A stretch of 64,000 bases of DNA from Gluconacetobacter entanii (GTDB lineage: Bacteria; Pseudomonadota; Alphaproteobacteria; Acetobacterales; Acetobacteraceae): positions 1-64,000 of the forward strand of contig NZ_NKUF01000001.1 of assembly GCF_003206495.1 (NCBI RefSeq), in the 5' to 3' direction. A program made the translations under genes and the position numbers. A model generated the notes under the pieces. That model did not search any database, was not told the DNA's origin, and worked only from the letters and a program-made list of their open reading frames with translations. Shown piece by piece: positions 16,059 to 25,438 of this stretch. Position 1 is the first letter of the stretch, and every line of letters starts with the position of its first letter.

Positions 16059-17321
16059 TCAGGCGACCTGCGGGGCTTCGACCTGGCTTGCGAATTTCTG
16101 CAGTTCCTCGTGGTGGAGCACGAAGACACGGCTGCTCTTGCCAAGCTGTATCGCCTGCTGCGTGTATGGCGCGTTGGAGACGACAACCGCGATCCGTGCC
16201 GACAGGCCCGCGCGCGCCGCGATGCACTGGCGCACGATGTCTTCCTCCACCGGGCGGCGTTCGGTCCAGCACTGCACCACCATCGACAGGCCATCCTTCG
16301 TCGCCACGATCACCGTGGCGGCCTGTCCCGCGTTTGCGGACATGCGCGTATCCCAGCCCGCCTTTTCAAGCAGCCCCATGCAGTAGCTGACATACTGTGC
16401 GCACGTCATGTCCGCGTGGTAGGGGACAGGGGCCGTGACCAGGCGCAGGTCGGGGCGGGGACGTGCGCGTGTGGAAACGGCCTCGATGCAGGCCAGCACC
16501 TTTCTTTCGATCGCGGCCCAGTACTGCTCCCGCCACTCGTGGGCGAGGGCGGGCATAAGGGTCGTGCGGCAGAAACGGTCCACCTCGCGCTGCCATTGCT
16601 GCGCTGGGGCATGGCCATGGGCGGCCTGCCCCTCATGCGCGTGCAGGCGCCGCTGGATCAGCAGCCCGGCATTGCGTTCCACCAGCGCCGTGGCCTGGCG
16701 CAGGGCCGCACGCCGCCCCACGAATGCCATGATCATGCGATAGACAACCCACAATACCCATCCCGCCCCGAGGGCAAGCAGCGCGGAGAGCAGCATTGAG
16801 CCCAGTTTCTGGAACCCCCCGGTCATGAAGAACAGGTCCGTTGGTGCCGGCGGGTCGGTATGGGTGATGATGACCGGCGCGGTCTGCGGTGATGCGGCGC
16901 TGTCGGCGGCCTGCGGGTCCGTGACGTCGGCGGGCTTTGCCGGTGCGGGCGCGGGCGTGGCGGTGTCGGCGGGCCTGCCGGGTGCCGCGGGGGGAGCCGT
17001 GATGTCGGCAATGTCGGACGCCATGAAATATAGCGGCGGCATCCCCGCGATCGGCGGGTTGCGCCGCAGCAGCGGAAGTCCGTTACGGTTGGCGATCTTT
17101 TCCCAGCGCATGTCGGGTGTTACGGTGTAGCACTGGCCCTGCACCATCGTGGCCTGCCGCCATTGGGGATCGGTCAGGTGCTGATTGGTCCGGTCGTTCA
17201 GGGCCTTCAGGGCGAAGTCATCGCCACAGGCGATACTCGGGTGCTTCACCCGGTAGGTGCTGCCGGCCTGGGCATGGACAGGCAGGCACAGAAGCAGACA
17301 GGCAAATGCCCATATCCGCAT
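16059..17321 (-). CDS. Membrane protein with a degenerate Mrr-like nuclease domain
   Basis: A 420-residue protein. Residues 1-19 form a signal peptide (MRIWAFACLLLCLPVHAQA); residues 20-105 are a putative periplasmic region with two cysteines (IACGDDF, GQCYTV); then an Ala/Pro/Thr linker, one membrane span near residues 190-215 (LGSMLLSALLALGAGWVLWV), a helical region and a C-terminal ~100-residue domain. That domain follows the Mrr/PD-(D/E)xK layout (YCMGLLEKAGWDT ... ATKDGLSMVVQC ... AVVVSNAPYTQQA) but the catalytic Asp is replaced (QAATVIVA) and the QCK lysine is Trp (QCWTE). It is therefore probably a non-catalytic DNA-binding or scaffold version. Start chosen at the signal peptide. Confidence 0.72.
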   Translation of the reverse strand: MRIWAFACLLLCLPVHAQAGSTYRVKHPSIACGDDFALKALNDRTNQHLTDPQWRQATMVQGQCYTVTPDMRWEKIANRNGLPLLRRNPPIAGMPPLYFMASDIADITAPPAAPGRPADTATPAPAPAKPADVTDPQAADSAASPQTAPVIITHTDPPAPTDLFFMTGGFQKLGSMLLSALLALGAGWVLWVVYRMIMAFVGRRAALRQATALVERNAGLLIQRRLHAHEGQAAHGHAPAQQWQREVDRFCRTTLMPALAHEWREQYWAAIERKVLACIEAVSTRARPRPDLRLVTAPVPYHADMTCAQYVSYCMGLLEKAGWDTRMSANAGQAATVIVATKDGLSMVVQCWTERRPVEEDIVRQCIAARAGLSARIAVVVSNAPYTQQAIQLGKSSRVFVLHHEELQKFASQVEAPQVA

Positions 17322-17643
17322 GTTTTTCTCCGTCTTGCCCCGTCCACCGCAGGGTTGGTGGCCAGCATATAGATGATTTCTGACGATTTGTGCGAAAACA
17401 ACGCAGATATGCAGAAGATATCCATATCTGTAAAGTTGAGGGGCGGCCCCTTTCCGGCATGTGACCGCGTGCCGCGCACATAACATTTAAGCGAGGTCCG
17501 CGCCGCGCCACCCCGTTCCCCGGCGTTTGCGTGGCGGGCATGTGTCCACCGGATATCTGCCCCATCCCTTCGGGTATGGCGTACGGGGTGTTCCTGTCGG
17601 AACCTGCGGGCGGTTTTTGGCGGACGTGGGCGGGACAGGGCGC
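17322..17643. other. Divergent intergenic region upstream of cobC
   Basis: About 320 bp between the Mrr-like gene and cobC. I looked for a cobalamin riboswitch ahead of the cobalamin genes and did not find its conserved elements on either strand. It should hold promoters for both genes but none is obvious. Confidence 0.4.
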
Positions 17644-18249
17644 ATGGATAATCAATTTCTGGTGGCACTCGCGCGGCATCCTGCGGTCCGGGACGCGCTG
17701 GGACGCTGTTACGGCCGTGCCGACATGATGCTTGATGCCGGGTGGGAACAGGTGGCCGACGGGATGAAGGCGGTCATGCGCGGAATCGGGTGCGAGGTCA
17801 TCTTTACCTCTCCCGCCACGCGCTGCCGCCTTGTCGCGCAACGGATCGCAACCGCGCTGGGGCTGGAAATCCGCATTGACGAACGCCTGCACGAACTGGA
17901 TTTCGGCCGGTGGGAAGGCATGCTGTGGCGTGACGTGCCCCGCCCCGCCCTTGATGCATGGGCCAGCGATGTGGAGGGGTTCACCTTCCCGGAAGGCGAG
18001 AATGGCCGCGCCCTGCGCGCGCGCGTGGGCGAATTCTGGGACGATATCGTGCGGCAGGGGCGTGCGTGCGCGGTGGTCACGCATGGGGGGCCGCTGCGCC
18101 TGATGCGTGCGCTGGCGCGCGGGGATGTGGCCTCGCTCCTTGCGGATGCCCCCCCGATTGGCAGCGTCCATGTCATGCAGGCGCGCGCCCATCCCGTCCC
18201 CATGGCCGGAGGTGGCGCTCCCGGCATGGCCATGCCCTCCCTGACCTGA
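17644..18249 (+). CDS. cobC: Alpha-ribazole phosphatase-like histidine phosphatase
   Basis: A 201-residue histidine-phosphatase-superfamily protein. The phospho-acceptor motif is ARHPAVRDALGRCYGRADM: the RHP plus downstream GxCYGxxD form is characteristic of CobC, which dephosphorylates alpha-ribazole-5'-phosphate (or adenosylcobalamin phosphate) late in cobalamin synthesis. FTSPATRCRLVAQRI, HELDFGRWEGM and the second catalytic histidine in VVTHGGPLRLM complete the fold. It faces cobS tail-to-tail (28 bp), within a cluster of late cobalamin genes. Start at MDNQFLV; the upstream frame shows no motif. Confidence 0.85.
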   Translation: MDNQFLVALARHPAVRDALGRCYGRADMMLDAGWEQVADGMKAVMRGIGCEVIFTSPATRCRLVAQRIATALGLEIRIDERLHELDFGRWEGMLWRDVPRPALDAWASDVEGFTFPEGENGRALRARVGEFWDDIVRQGRACAVVTHGGPLRLMRALARGDVASLLADAPPIGSVHVMQARAHPVPMAGGGAPGMAMPSLT

Positions 18250-18277
18250 CCCCGCGGCAGTCACAAAGGAATGTCCC

Positions 18278-19045
18278 TTATGCAAGGGCCGCAGGTATGG
18301 CCGCCAGCAGCACACATTCCCCAAGGCACGCCACGGCGCCGAGCACATCGCCCGTCTGCCCGCCCACCTGCCGGTAGGCAAGGGCCGCCATCGCGCTCCC
18401 CATGGCCAGTGTGACGAGGATCGCCCATCCCCCCGCCCATGCGCCAAGCAGCCACGGCGCAAGCCCGAGCGGCGGCAGCATGCATGCGGCCAGCGCGGGC
18501 AGGGGGATGCGCGCCATCGTGCTGGCCAGCCCATCGGTGCGGGCGGGGGGCAGCACGGCCAGCACGCCCGCCATCGCCACGCGCGCCAGTGCGCCCGCGA
18601 CCGGCAGCACCAGCAGCGCCAGCCCCGCCGGAAGGGTGCTGATCGCCCCCACGCGCGCCAGCAGCGCAAGGCAGAGCGCCATCATCCCGTAACTGCCGAT
18701 GCGGCTGTCGCGCATGATCTCCAGTTTGCGCGCGCGTGTTCTCCCGCCGCCAAACCCGTCCGCCATGTCCGCCAGTCCGTCCTCATGCAGGCCACCGGTC
18801 AGCAGCAGTTGCGCCGCCACCGCAAGGGCCGCGGCAGGCAGCGGCGCGATGCGCAGGTGCGACAGTGCGATGAACATTCCCGCGCCAAGCAGGCCGCACA
18901 CAGCACCAACAGTCGGCCATGTCCACACGCTGCGCGTCATGGAATACGGCAGTCCGTCGCGCGCCAGCACACCCACCGGCAGGCGTGTCAGCAGCCCCAC
19001 GCCGTAGACGATATCCGCGCGCAGGCGTGCCAGCGCGCCGGTCAT
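18278..19045 (-). CDS. cobS: Adenosylcobinamide-GDP ribazoletransferase (cobalamin synthase)
   Basis: A 255-residue polytopic membrane protein that joins adenosylcobinamide-GDP with alpha-ribazole (phosphate). The signature LTGGLHEDGLADMADGFGGG, rich in acidic residues for Mg binding, is followed by KLEIMRDSRIGSYGMMAL, both hallmarks of CobS. It begins inside the last four bases of cobT (ATGA overlap), so cobT-cobS form an operon. Confidence 0.95.
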   Translation of the reverse strand: MTGALARLRADIVYGVGLLTRLPVGVLARDGLPYSMTRSVWTWPTVGAVCGLLGAGMFIALSHLRIAPLPAAALAVAAQLLLTGGLHEDGLADMADGFGGGRTRARKLEIMRDSRIGSYGMMALCLALLARVGAISTLPAGLALLVLPVAGALARVAMAGVLAVLPPARTDGLASTMARIPLPALAACMLPPLGLAPWLLGAWAGGWAILVTLAMGSAMAALAYRQVGGQTGDVLGAVACLGECVLLAAIPAALA

Positions 19046-20100
19046 GCGCGGCCGCTGACCCGTGCCTGTGCGAAGGTGGCCATGCCGGTATGGCACGCAA
19101 GCGCGCTGCGCAGCAGCGGGATGACCAGCGCCGCACCCGAGGCCTCGCCCAGGCGCAGGCCGAAATCCAGCAGCGGCGACAGCCCCAGCGCGCGCGCCAG
19201 CACCACATGCCCGCTTTCGGCGGAACAGTGCGACAGCACGGTGTGGTCCAGCCCACGGGCATGCAGGCGCGCCAGCGGGGCGGCGGCGGCGGTGCAGACA
19301 AACCCGTCCAGCACGACCGGAATCCCGCGCCACCGCGCGGCAAGGACCGCGCCCATGATCGCCGCGAGTTCGTATCCCCCCAGCATCCGCGCCACCAGCA
19401 GCGGATCGTCCAGCACGCCTTCATGCAGGGCCAGCGCACGGTCGATCACGCTGCCCTTGTGCACGACGCCCGCCCGGTCCAGCCCGGTGCCGCGCCCGGC
19501 CCACTGCGCCCCGTGACCACCGAACAGGCCCGCAGCAACGGCGGACGCCGCCGTGGTGTTGCCGATTCCCATCTCGCCAAGGCACAGGAGGTCGGTTTCC
19601 TCCCCCACGGCGTTCATGCCAGTGGTGACGGCGTTAAGGAACGCGGCCTCGGTCATGGCGGGGGCGCGGGTGAAATCCGCCGTGGGATGCAGGTCCATCA
19701 GGGGCACGACCCGCAGCTCGGCCTGCCCGATCCGGGCGATCTGGTTGATGGCCGCGCCCCCGGCCTCGAAATTCGCCACCATCTGCGCGGTGACGCTGGC
19801 GGGCCAGGGGGAGACGCCCTGCGCCACGACTCCATGGTTCCCGGCAAAGACGATTATGCGCACATGATCCAGCGTCGGGCGCGCACGCCCCTGCCAGCGG
19901 CCCATCCATGCCGTCAGCCGTTCCAGCCGCCCGAGGCTGCCCGGTGGTTTCGTCAGCGTCAGGTCGCGTTCGGCGATCAGGGCGTCAATGCTGGCGTCGG
20001 GGGGCGGCATGTCGCGGCATGCGGCGCGGAGTTGCGTCATCGACGTCAGGCGCTGCGGAAGGGAAGCTGCCGTGGCAGCGCTGGAGGCATGGGGTGGCAT
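19042..20100 (-). CDS. cobT: Nicotinate-nucleotide--dimethylbenzimidazole phosphoribosyltransferase
   Basis: A 352-residue enzyme that makes alpha-ribazole phosphate from dimethylbenzimidazole and nicotinate mononucleotide, activating the lower cobalamin ligand. Visible signatures: TKPPGSLGRLERL near the N-terminus, IVFAGNHGVVAQGVSPWP, the active-site LCLGEMGIGNTTAASA, and a C-terminal VLDGFVCTAAAAPLAR region. The start at 20100 gives the family length; an internal Met 20 codons later is possible. Divergent from cobU across only ~50 bp, so the two operons share a compact promoter region. Confidence 0.95.
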   Translation of the reverse strand: MPPHASSAATAASLPQRLTSMTQLRAACRDMPPPDASIDALIAERDLTLTKPPGSLGRLERLTAWMGRWQGRARPTLDHVRIIVFAGNHGVVAQGVSPWPASVTAQMVANFEAGGAAINQIARIGQAELRVVPLMDLHPTADFTRAPAMTEAAFLNAVTTGMNAVGEETDLLCLGEMGIGNTTAASAVAAGLFGGHGAQWAGRGTGLDRAGVVHKGSVIDRALALHEGVLDDPLLVARMLGGYELAAIMGAVLAARWRGIPVVLDGFVCTAAAAPLARLHARGLDHTVLSHCSAESGHVVLARALGLSPLLDFGLRLGEASGAALVIPLLRSALACHTGMATFAQARVSGRA

Positions 20101-20153
20101 AGACGCAGTTGTGTGGTCTTATGCCGCGCGATGCAAGATGGCGGAGGGGTTTA

Positions 20154-20696
20154 ATGCAGGCTTCGGATGGGACGGCGGGTGCCGCGTGCGGCATGGCGGG
20201 CGCCGTGCTGGTGCTGGGTGGGGCGCGTTCGGGAAAAAGCAGTTTCGCCGAAGGGGTTGTCACACGCTGGCCACGCCCATGGACCTATGTCGCGACGTCA
20301 CGTGTGTATGACGCGGAAATGCGCGAACGCGTCGCCCATCACCGTGCCGGGCGGGCCGAAGGCTGGGACACGGTGGAGGAGGCGCGCGACATCGCCCCGG
20401 TGCTGGACGCGGCGGGCGCCCGGCCCGTGCTGGTGGACTGCCTGACGCTGTGGCTGACGAACCTGCTGCTTGACGGGTGCGATATCGTGGCCGCGCGCGA
20501 GGGGCTGCTGTCCGCCCTGCGGCGCAGGGCCGGCCCCACGGTGCTGGTGGGGAACGAGGTCGGATTGGGCATCGTGCCCGACAATGCGCTGTCGCGCCGT
20601 TTCCGTGACGAGGCAGGCCTGCTGCATCAGGCCATTGCGCGGGAGGCCGGGCGCGTGGTGTTTGTGGCGGCAGGTTTGCCGATGGAGATGAAATGA
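20154..20696 (+). CDS. cobU: Adenosylcobinamide kinase / adenosylcobinamide-phosphate guanylyltransferase
   Basis: A 180-residue bifunctional enzyme (CobU/CobP) that phosphorylates adenosylcobinamide and transfers GMP. The P-loop GGARSGKSSFAE lies close to the N-terminus; YVATSRVYDAEMRERVAHH includes the guanylylated histidine region, and LVDCLTLWLTNLL and VGNEVGLGIVPDNALSRRFRD are family signatures. Start at 20154 follows GGAGGGG; an upstream in-frame ATG has no ribosome-binding site. Overlaps the next gene by four bases (ATGA). Confidence 0.95.
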   Translation: MQASDGTAGAACGMAGAVLVLGGARSGKSSFAEGVVTRWPRPWTYVATSRVYDAEMRERVAHHRAGRAEGWDTVEEARDIAPVLDAAGARPVLVDCLTLWLTNLLLDGCDIVAAREGLLSALRRRAGPTVLVGNEVGLGIVPDNALSRRFRDEAGLLHQAIAREAGRVVFVAAGLPMEMK

Positions 20697-21301
20697 CCGA
20701 TATGCCCGACGCGGAACGCCACCGCGAAAAGATGCGCAAGCGCAAGGAAGTGCAGGACCGCGAGGTCGCGGCCAAGGCGGTGGAGAAGGGGCTGCTTGCG
20801 GTCCATACCGGCCCCGGCAAGGGCAAGTCCACGGCGGCGTTCGGCATGGCGCTGCGCACGGTGGCGCATGGCGGGCGTGTGGTGGTGATCCAGTTCATCA
20901 AGGGTGCATGGAACACGGGGGAGCGCATCGCGCTGGAGAAATTCGGCGACCTTGTGGAATGGCATGCGCTGGGCGAGGGATTTACATGGAACACGCAGGA
21001 CCGTGCCCGCGACATCGCCGCGTGCGAACGCGCGTGGGAACAGGCGCGCGCGGCCCTGCGGCGGGAGGATGTGGCGCTGGTGATCCTCGATGAACTCAAT
21101 ATCGCGCTACGCTACGACTACCTGCCGCTGGAGGAGGTCATCGCCGACATCGCCGCACGTCCCCCGATGCAGCATGTCGTCGTCACGGGCCGCAACGCGC
21201 GCCCGGCCATGATCGCGGCCGCCGACCTCGTGACGGAGATGGGGCTGGTGAAGCATCATTTCAAAGATGGCGTGAAGGCGCAGGCCGGGATCGAATTCTG
21301 A
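20693..21301 (+). CDS. cobO: Cob(I)yrinic acid a,c-diamide adenosyltransferase (CobA/BtuR/CobO type)
   Basis: A 202-residue ATP:corrinoid adenosyltransferase that attaches the upper adenosyl ligand. [19 protein letters not shown] is the family P-loop, followed by [34 protein letters not shown] and [15 protein letters not shown]. It overlaps cobU by four bases and its stop codon overlaps the cobQ start by one base, so the three genes are tightly coupled. Confidence 0.95.
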   Translation: MTDMPDAERHREKMRKRKEVQDREVAAKAVEKGLLAVHTGPGKGKSTAAFGMALRTVAHGGRVVVIQFIKGAWNTGERIALEKFGDLVEWHALGEGFTWNTQDRARDIAACERAWEQARAALRREDVALVILDELNIALRYDYLPLEEVIADIAARPPMQHVVVTGRNARPAMIAAADLVTEMGLVKHHFKDGVKAQAGIEF

Positions 21302-22779
21302 TGGCGCGTGCGCTGATGTTCCAGGGCACGGGATCAAGCGTCGGGAAATCGGTGCTGGTCGCGGGCCTTGCCCGTGCGTGCGTGCGGCGTGGGGTGCGGG
21401 TGCGGCCGTTCAAGCCGCAGAACATGTCCAACAATGCCGCCGTCACCGCCGATGGCGGCGAAATCGGCCGCGCGCAGGCATTGCAGGCGCGTGCCTGCGG
21501 TGTGGCGCCGGGCGTGGACATGAACCCCGTCCTGCTTAAGCCGCAGGGGATGACGGGATCGCAGCTTGTGGTGCGCGGGCAGGTGCGCGGGCAGGTCCAT
21601 GCGCGCGATTTCCAGTCCTTCAAGCGTGGCCTGATGTCCGAGGTCCTGCAGTCCTTTGCCCGCCTTGCCGATGAATGTGACCTCGTGCTGGTCGAAGGCG
21701 CGGGTTCCGCGTCGGAGGTCAACCTGCGCGCCGACGATATCGCGAACATGGGTTTCGCGCAGGCGGCGGACATTGACGTCGTGCTGATCGGCGATATCGA
21801 CCGGGGCGGCGTGATCGCAAGCCTCGTCGGCACGCAGGCCGTGCTGGATGCACGCGATGCCGCGCGGATCCGTGGGTTCATCGTCAACCGCATGCGTGGC
21901 GACCCGTCCCTGTTCGCCGATGGCATGGATGCGATCGCACGTCATACGGGGTGGGCCGCGCTGGGGCTTGTGCCATTCCTTGACCGCGTCCGCGACCTGC
22001 CGGCGGAGGACGCGGCCGACCTGCGCGCGGGACGCACTGGGCATGGGCGCATGGGGCAGGGGACGTTGCACGTGGTCGTGCCATGGCTGCCGATGATCGC
22101 CAATTTCGATGACCTCGACCCCCTGCGCGCCGAACCCGGTATCGTCCTGACGGTTGTCGCGCGCGGGCAGCCATTGCCGCCATGCGACCTTGTGGTGCTG
22201 CCGGGGTCGAAGGCGACAATCGCCGACCTTGCCGCCCTGCGCGGGGAAGGGTGGGATATCGACATCCTTGCCCATGTGCGTCGTGGCGGGCATGTACTGG
22301 GGATCTGTGGCGGATACCAGATGCTGGGCCATCATGTGGCCGACCCGCAGGGGATCGAGGGACCGCCCGGTCGCGTTGCGGGACTTGGGCTGCTGGATGT
22401 GCAGACCGTGCTGTCGGGGGACAAGCGGCTGGAAAACGTGTCGGGCAGGCTGCTGCCCGAAGGCGTTGCGGTGCGCGGGTATGAAATGCACATGGGCGTC
22501 ACCGACGGGCCGGACCATGTGGATCGTCCCCTGATCGACCTTGGCACGCATGCCGATGGCGCGGTTGCGCGTTCGGGGCGCGTGTGGGGCAGTTACGTGC
22601 ACGGGCTTCTGGCCGATGGCGCGGCGCGCCGGGCGCTGCTTGCACGGCTTGGCGCGCAATCAGGCGGGCGCGACCATGATGGGACGGTGGAAGATACGCT
22701 CGACGCGCTGGCCGATCATCTGGAACGCCATGTCGATATCAGCGCCCTGCTGGAACTGGCGCGCCCGGTTGCCTCATGA
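21301..22779 (+). CDS. cobQ: Cobyric acid synthase
   Basis: A 492-residue glutamine-dependent amidotransferase that amidates four side chains of adenosylcobyrinic diamide. N-terminal ATPase domain: [21 protein letters not shown]-loop-like motif, then [20 protein letters not shown] and [21 protein letters not shown]-terminal class-I-like glutaminase domain: [14 protein letters not shown] with the catalytic Cys and [11 protein letters not shown] with the His. Convergent with cobD, overlapping it tail to tail by six bases. Confidence 0.96.
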   Translation: MARALMFQGTGSSVGKSVLVAGLARACVRRGVRVRPFKPQNMSNNAAVTADGGEIGRAQALQARACGVAPGVDMNPVLLKPQGMTGSQLVVRGQVRGQVHARDFQSFKRGLMSEVLQSFARLADECDLVLVEGAGSASEVNLRADDIANMGFAQAADIDVVLIGDIDRGGVIASLVGTQAVLDARDAARIRGFIVNRMRGDPSLFADGMDAIARHTGWAALGLVPFLDRVRDLPAEDAADLRAGRTGHGRMGQGTLHVVVPWLPMIANFDDLDPLRAEPGIVLTVVARGQPLPPCDLVVLPGSKATIADLAALRGEGWDIDILAHVRRGGHVLGICGGYQMLGHHVADPQGIEGPPGRVAGLGLLDVQTVLSGDKRLENVSGRLLPEGVAVRGYEMHMGVTDGPDHVDRPLIDLGTHADGAVARSGRVWGSYVHGLLADGAARRALLARLGAQSGGRDHDGTVEDTLDALADHLERHVDISALLELARPVAS

Positions 22780-23790
22780 CGGGCGACGTGCGCGCCACGC
22801 ACGGCGCAGCATGACCGACAGCGCCACAAGCACGCCGCCCTGCAGCATGCAGGCGCGGCGGTACAGCGCGAGCGCACGGTCAAGGTCGTGCGGCGTCAGG
22901 TCCGCACGCCCGTCACCCACCCATGGTTCGTGGGAGACCACCCCGTTATAGGAACGCGGTCCCGACAGGCGCACGCCCAGCGCGCCCGCCATCGCCGCCT
23001 CCGGCCATCCGGCATTGGGGGAGCGGTGATGGCCCGCATCGCGCCGCAGGATACGCCATGCCCCGCGCGCATCCATGTCCGCCATGGTCATGGCGGCAAG
23101 GAGGATCCACACCGCCGACAGCCGTGATGCGGGCAGGTTTACAAGGTCATCCAGCCTTGCCGCGGCAAAGCCGAAACGGTCATGGCGTGGCGTGCGGTGG
23201 CCGATCATGCTGTCGGCGGTATTGACCGATTTGTAGAACACCGCCCCCGCCGGGCCGCCCAGCGACATCCACAGCAGGGGGGCGACGATACCGTCCGAGA
23301 AATTTTCGGCCAGTGTTTCCACCGCCGCGCGCATGACCGCCGCCTCGTCAAGCTGCGCGGGATCGCGTCCGACAATATGGGAAACTGCCGTGCGCGCCTG
23401 TGGCAATCCCTGCCGCGCGGCGATGGAGACGGCGCGCACATGCTCCCACAATGAACGCTGCGCGCTTAGCGAACTGCCAAGGATTCCCCCCGCGATGATG
23501 GCAAGTGGCGGCGGCAGGCGGCGAAAGGCGAGCACCTGCACCAGCGCCACGGTCGCGCACGGGACGGTCGCGATGATCGACATTGCCACAAAACCGTTCC
23601 GGTACCTGACAGGATCGGAATCCGTGTCGCGGTTCAGTCGCCGGTCCAGCATGTCCGTCAGCCGTCCGATCCACATGACGGGATGGCCGATCCGTTGCAC
23701 CAGGCGCTGCGGATATCCGGCAACGGCGTCGCATGCCGCGGCGATGGCAGTCGTCGAAAGGTTGCGGCCAGGGAAAAGGACGATCTTCAT
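22774..23790 (-). CDS. cobD: Cobalamin biosynthesis protein CobD/CbiB (adenosylcobinamide-phosphate synthase)
   Basis: A 338-residue integral membrane protein attaching aminopropanol (or its phosphate) to cobyric acid. Family landmarks: [20 protein letters not shown] near the N-terminus, [18 protein letters not shown] in the centre, [15 protein letters not shown], and [19 protein letters not shown] plus [12 protein letters not shown] toward the end. The ATG at 23790 ([10 protein letters not shown]) gives the right length. Its 3' end overlaps that of cobQ, closing the late cobalamin cluster. Confidence 0.95.
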   Translation of the reverse strand: MKIVLFPGRNLSTTAIAAACDAVAGYPQRLVQRIGHPVMWIGRLTDMLDRRLNRDTDSDPVRYRNGFVAMSIIATVPCATVALVQVLAFRRLPPPLAIIAGGILGSSLSAQRSLWEHVRAVSIAARQGLPQARTAVSHIVGRDPAQLDEAAVMRAAVETLAENFSDGIVAPLLWMSLGGPAGAVFYKSVNTADSMIGHRTPRHDRFGFAAARLDDLVNLPASRLSAVWILLAAMTMADMDARGAWRILRRDAGHHRSPNAGWPEAAMAGALGVRLSGPRSYNGVVSHEPWVGDGRADLTPHDLDRALALYRRACMLQGGVLVALSVMLRRAWRARRPS

Positions 23791-24291
23791 GGGCGCGCAA
23801 TATTGTGCCGCACGGGTATGGTCAAGGCAGGCGAGCGAATATGTCCAACCTGTACACATGGCTTGTCTGTTCCCAGCGTGGGGCAGAAATGTCCGCAGGG
23901 AGAATGAAAATTCATTTCATATCAAAAAACTGATGATTTTATCATCGGATATCGAAAATACGTTCTGGCGTCCATCCTGGCGCGATACTGCCGCGTCATG
24001 TTTTTACGTTCCGGATTGTTACGCTTGATATTAAGAAAAACAGCCGGATTATTCCACATTCGCTTGACATTGTCAGGTTTCGCGTCGCAATGAAGGAACA
24101 TTCTGGTATATCCATAATGTCCCAGTTGCGTGTTTTGTAATGTCAGCCCAACAGCAGGTCACTGCGATGAAAAGCATCGTCGGGGCGTGATCTGTCATCC
24201 GGTCGGGAACGGTGCGGGCGGTGCCGATTGCGATGTCATGCACCGGGTTGATGATGGGATACATACATTTATATTCTCAAAGGTGGAGTGT
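23791..24291. promoter_or_regulatory. AT-rich divergent region upstream of the histone-like gene
   Basis: About 500 bp with no credible gene. The central part (about 23900-24100) is AT-rich relative to its surroundings. It should contain promoters for cobD (leftward) and the H1-like gene (rightward). No cobalamin riboswitch elements or strong palindromes were seen. Confidence 0.4.
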
Positions 24292-25206
24292 ATGGCAGAC
24301 AACAAAAAGGCAACCGTTCGCAAGGGACGGCGTACGGTAGCCGCAGGCGCATCCCGTCGCGCCAGGGCCGTCGAGGAAGCTGAAATCGTGGAACAGAAAG
24401 TGTCCGCTCCGAAAAAGCGCCCTGCACGGAAGAAGAAAACCGAAACCGTGCCCCAGGCCGAACCCGTCCAGATCGAACTGATCGAGGAAGTGGTCGAAGC
24501 CGTGCCGGCGCGCAAGGGCAAGGGCCGTCGCAAGGCCGCCGCAACGACAGCGCCCGCCGCCCCGGTCGGGGACAGCGTGGCGGAAAAGAAAACCACCACC
24601 CGTCGCAGGCGCGCCACCCCTGCCGCCGTGGCGGAAGCACCCGCTGCGGCAGAGGTGAAGCCGCGTCGCCGTCGTGCCGCAGCCCCCGTACCGGTTGAGG
24701 AACCTGCCGCACCGGTCAGGAAAGTCCGCAAGCGTCGCGTGGCCGCACCCGCCCCGGTGGAAGTCGAGGTCGAGGCGGTGGAAGTCGCGGCGCCTGCACG
24801 CCGCACCCGCAAGGCGAAGGCAAAGACGGCCCCTGTGGAGGCGGTTGCCGCCCCCGCGCCGAAGCGTGCGGCTCGCCGGAAGGCGGCCGTGGCCGACGTG
24901 GTGGAAGAACCCGCCCCCGCGCCAAAGGCGACCCGTAAGACACGCCGCACCACAAAGGCGGCAGACGCGGAAGAAGTCGCGGTGCCAGCACCCGCGCGCA
25001 AGGCCACCAGAACCCGCACGGCAAAGGCGCCCGCGAAAAAGGCCGCCCCCGCGAAGGCCGAGACGGCCGCCCCCGCGCGTCGCACGAAGGCGGCCGAACG
25101 TGCGCCGAAGGTGAAGCGTTCCGCCGTGGAGGCATGGCGCGAGGCCCGTGCGCTGCGCAAGCAGGTGCGCCTTGAACGTCTGGCCGCGGAACGCAAGGGA
25201 CGCTGA
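24292..25206 (+). CDS. Histone H1-like / AlgP-like Lys-Arg-Ala-Pro-rich protein
   Basis: A 304-residue low-complexity, very basic protein made of repeated modules of basic clusters (RKGRRT, KKRPARKKK, TTTRRRRAT, KPRRRRAA, RKTRRTTK, KKAAPAK) separated by Ala/Pro/Val/Glu linkers. This composition is that of bacterial histone-H1-like nucleoid proteins and AlgP. The C-terminal ~35 residues (VEAWREARALRKQVRLERLA) are less repetitive and look like a single amphipathic helix. Start follows a strong AGGTGGAG ribosome-binding site, and an intrinsic terminator lies downstream, so it is its own transcription unit. Likely DNA- or RNA-binding, inferred from charge only. Confidence 0.82.
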   Translation: MADNKKATVRKGRRTVAAGASRRARAVEEAEIVEQKVSAPKKRPARKKKTETVPQAEPVQIELIEEVVEAVPARKGKGRRKAAATTAPAAPVGDSVAEKKTTTRRRRATPAAVAEAPAAAEVKPRRRRAAAPVPVEEPAAPVRKVRKRRVAAPAPVEVEVEAVEVAAPARRTRKAKAKTAPVEAVAAPAPKRAARRKAAVADVVEEPAPAPKATRKTRRTTKAADAEEVAVPAPARKATRTRTAKAPAKKAAPAKAETAAPARRTKAAERAPKVKRSAVEAWREARALRKQVRLERLAAERKGR

Positions 25207-25288
25207 TTCCGCCGCCATTATTCTGACGGACCGTTCCCGCGCGTCGCCTGCTGCTGGCACGCGGGTGGAGACACTGTCCCCGATGATG

Positions 25289-25321
25289 CGACCCGCCCCG
25301 TGTGGCGGGTCGTTTCATTTT
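25289..25321 (+). terminator. Intrinsic terminator of the histone-like gene
   Basis: Perfect 9-bp stem CGACCCGCC/GGCGGGTCG with a CCGTGT loop, followed by TTTCATTTT. It lies 83 nt after the stop codon. Confidence 0.85.
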
Positions 25322-25438
25322 CGGGACGAATGGTTCAGGATATGACAATGATTTGCTGGCATGGATCGGCCAGTATGGGGCAGGCATGGCGATGTCCCCC
25401 TTGCATCCAGACCGTAATGATGGAGACATGACATCTCG

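Noticed and set aside
17322-17643. Possible cobalamin riboswitch before cobC
   Set aside because: The conserved B12-box elements were not found on either strand.
24195-25260. Long minus-strand frames opposite the histone-like gene
   Set aside because: They are antisense reflections of the Ala/Lys/Arg codon repeats, with no ribosome-binding sites or family features.
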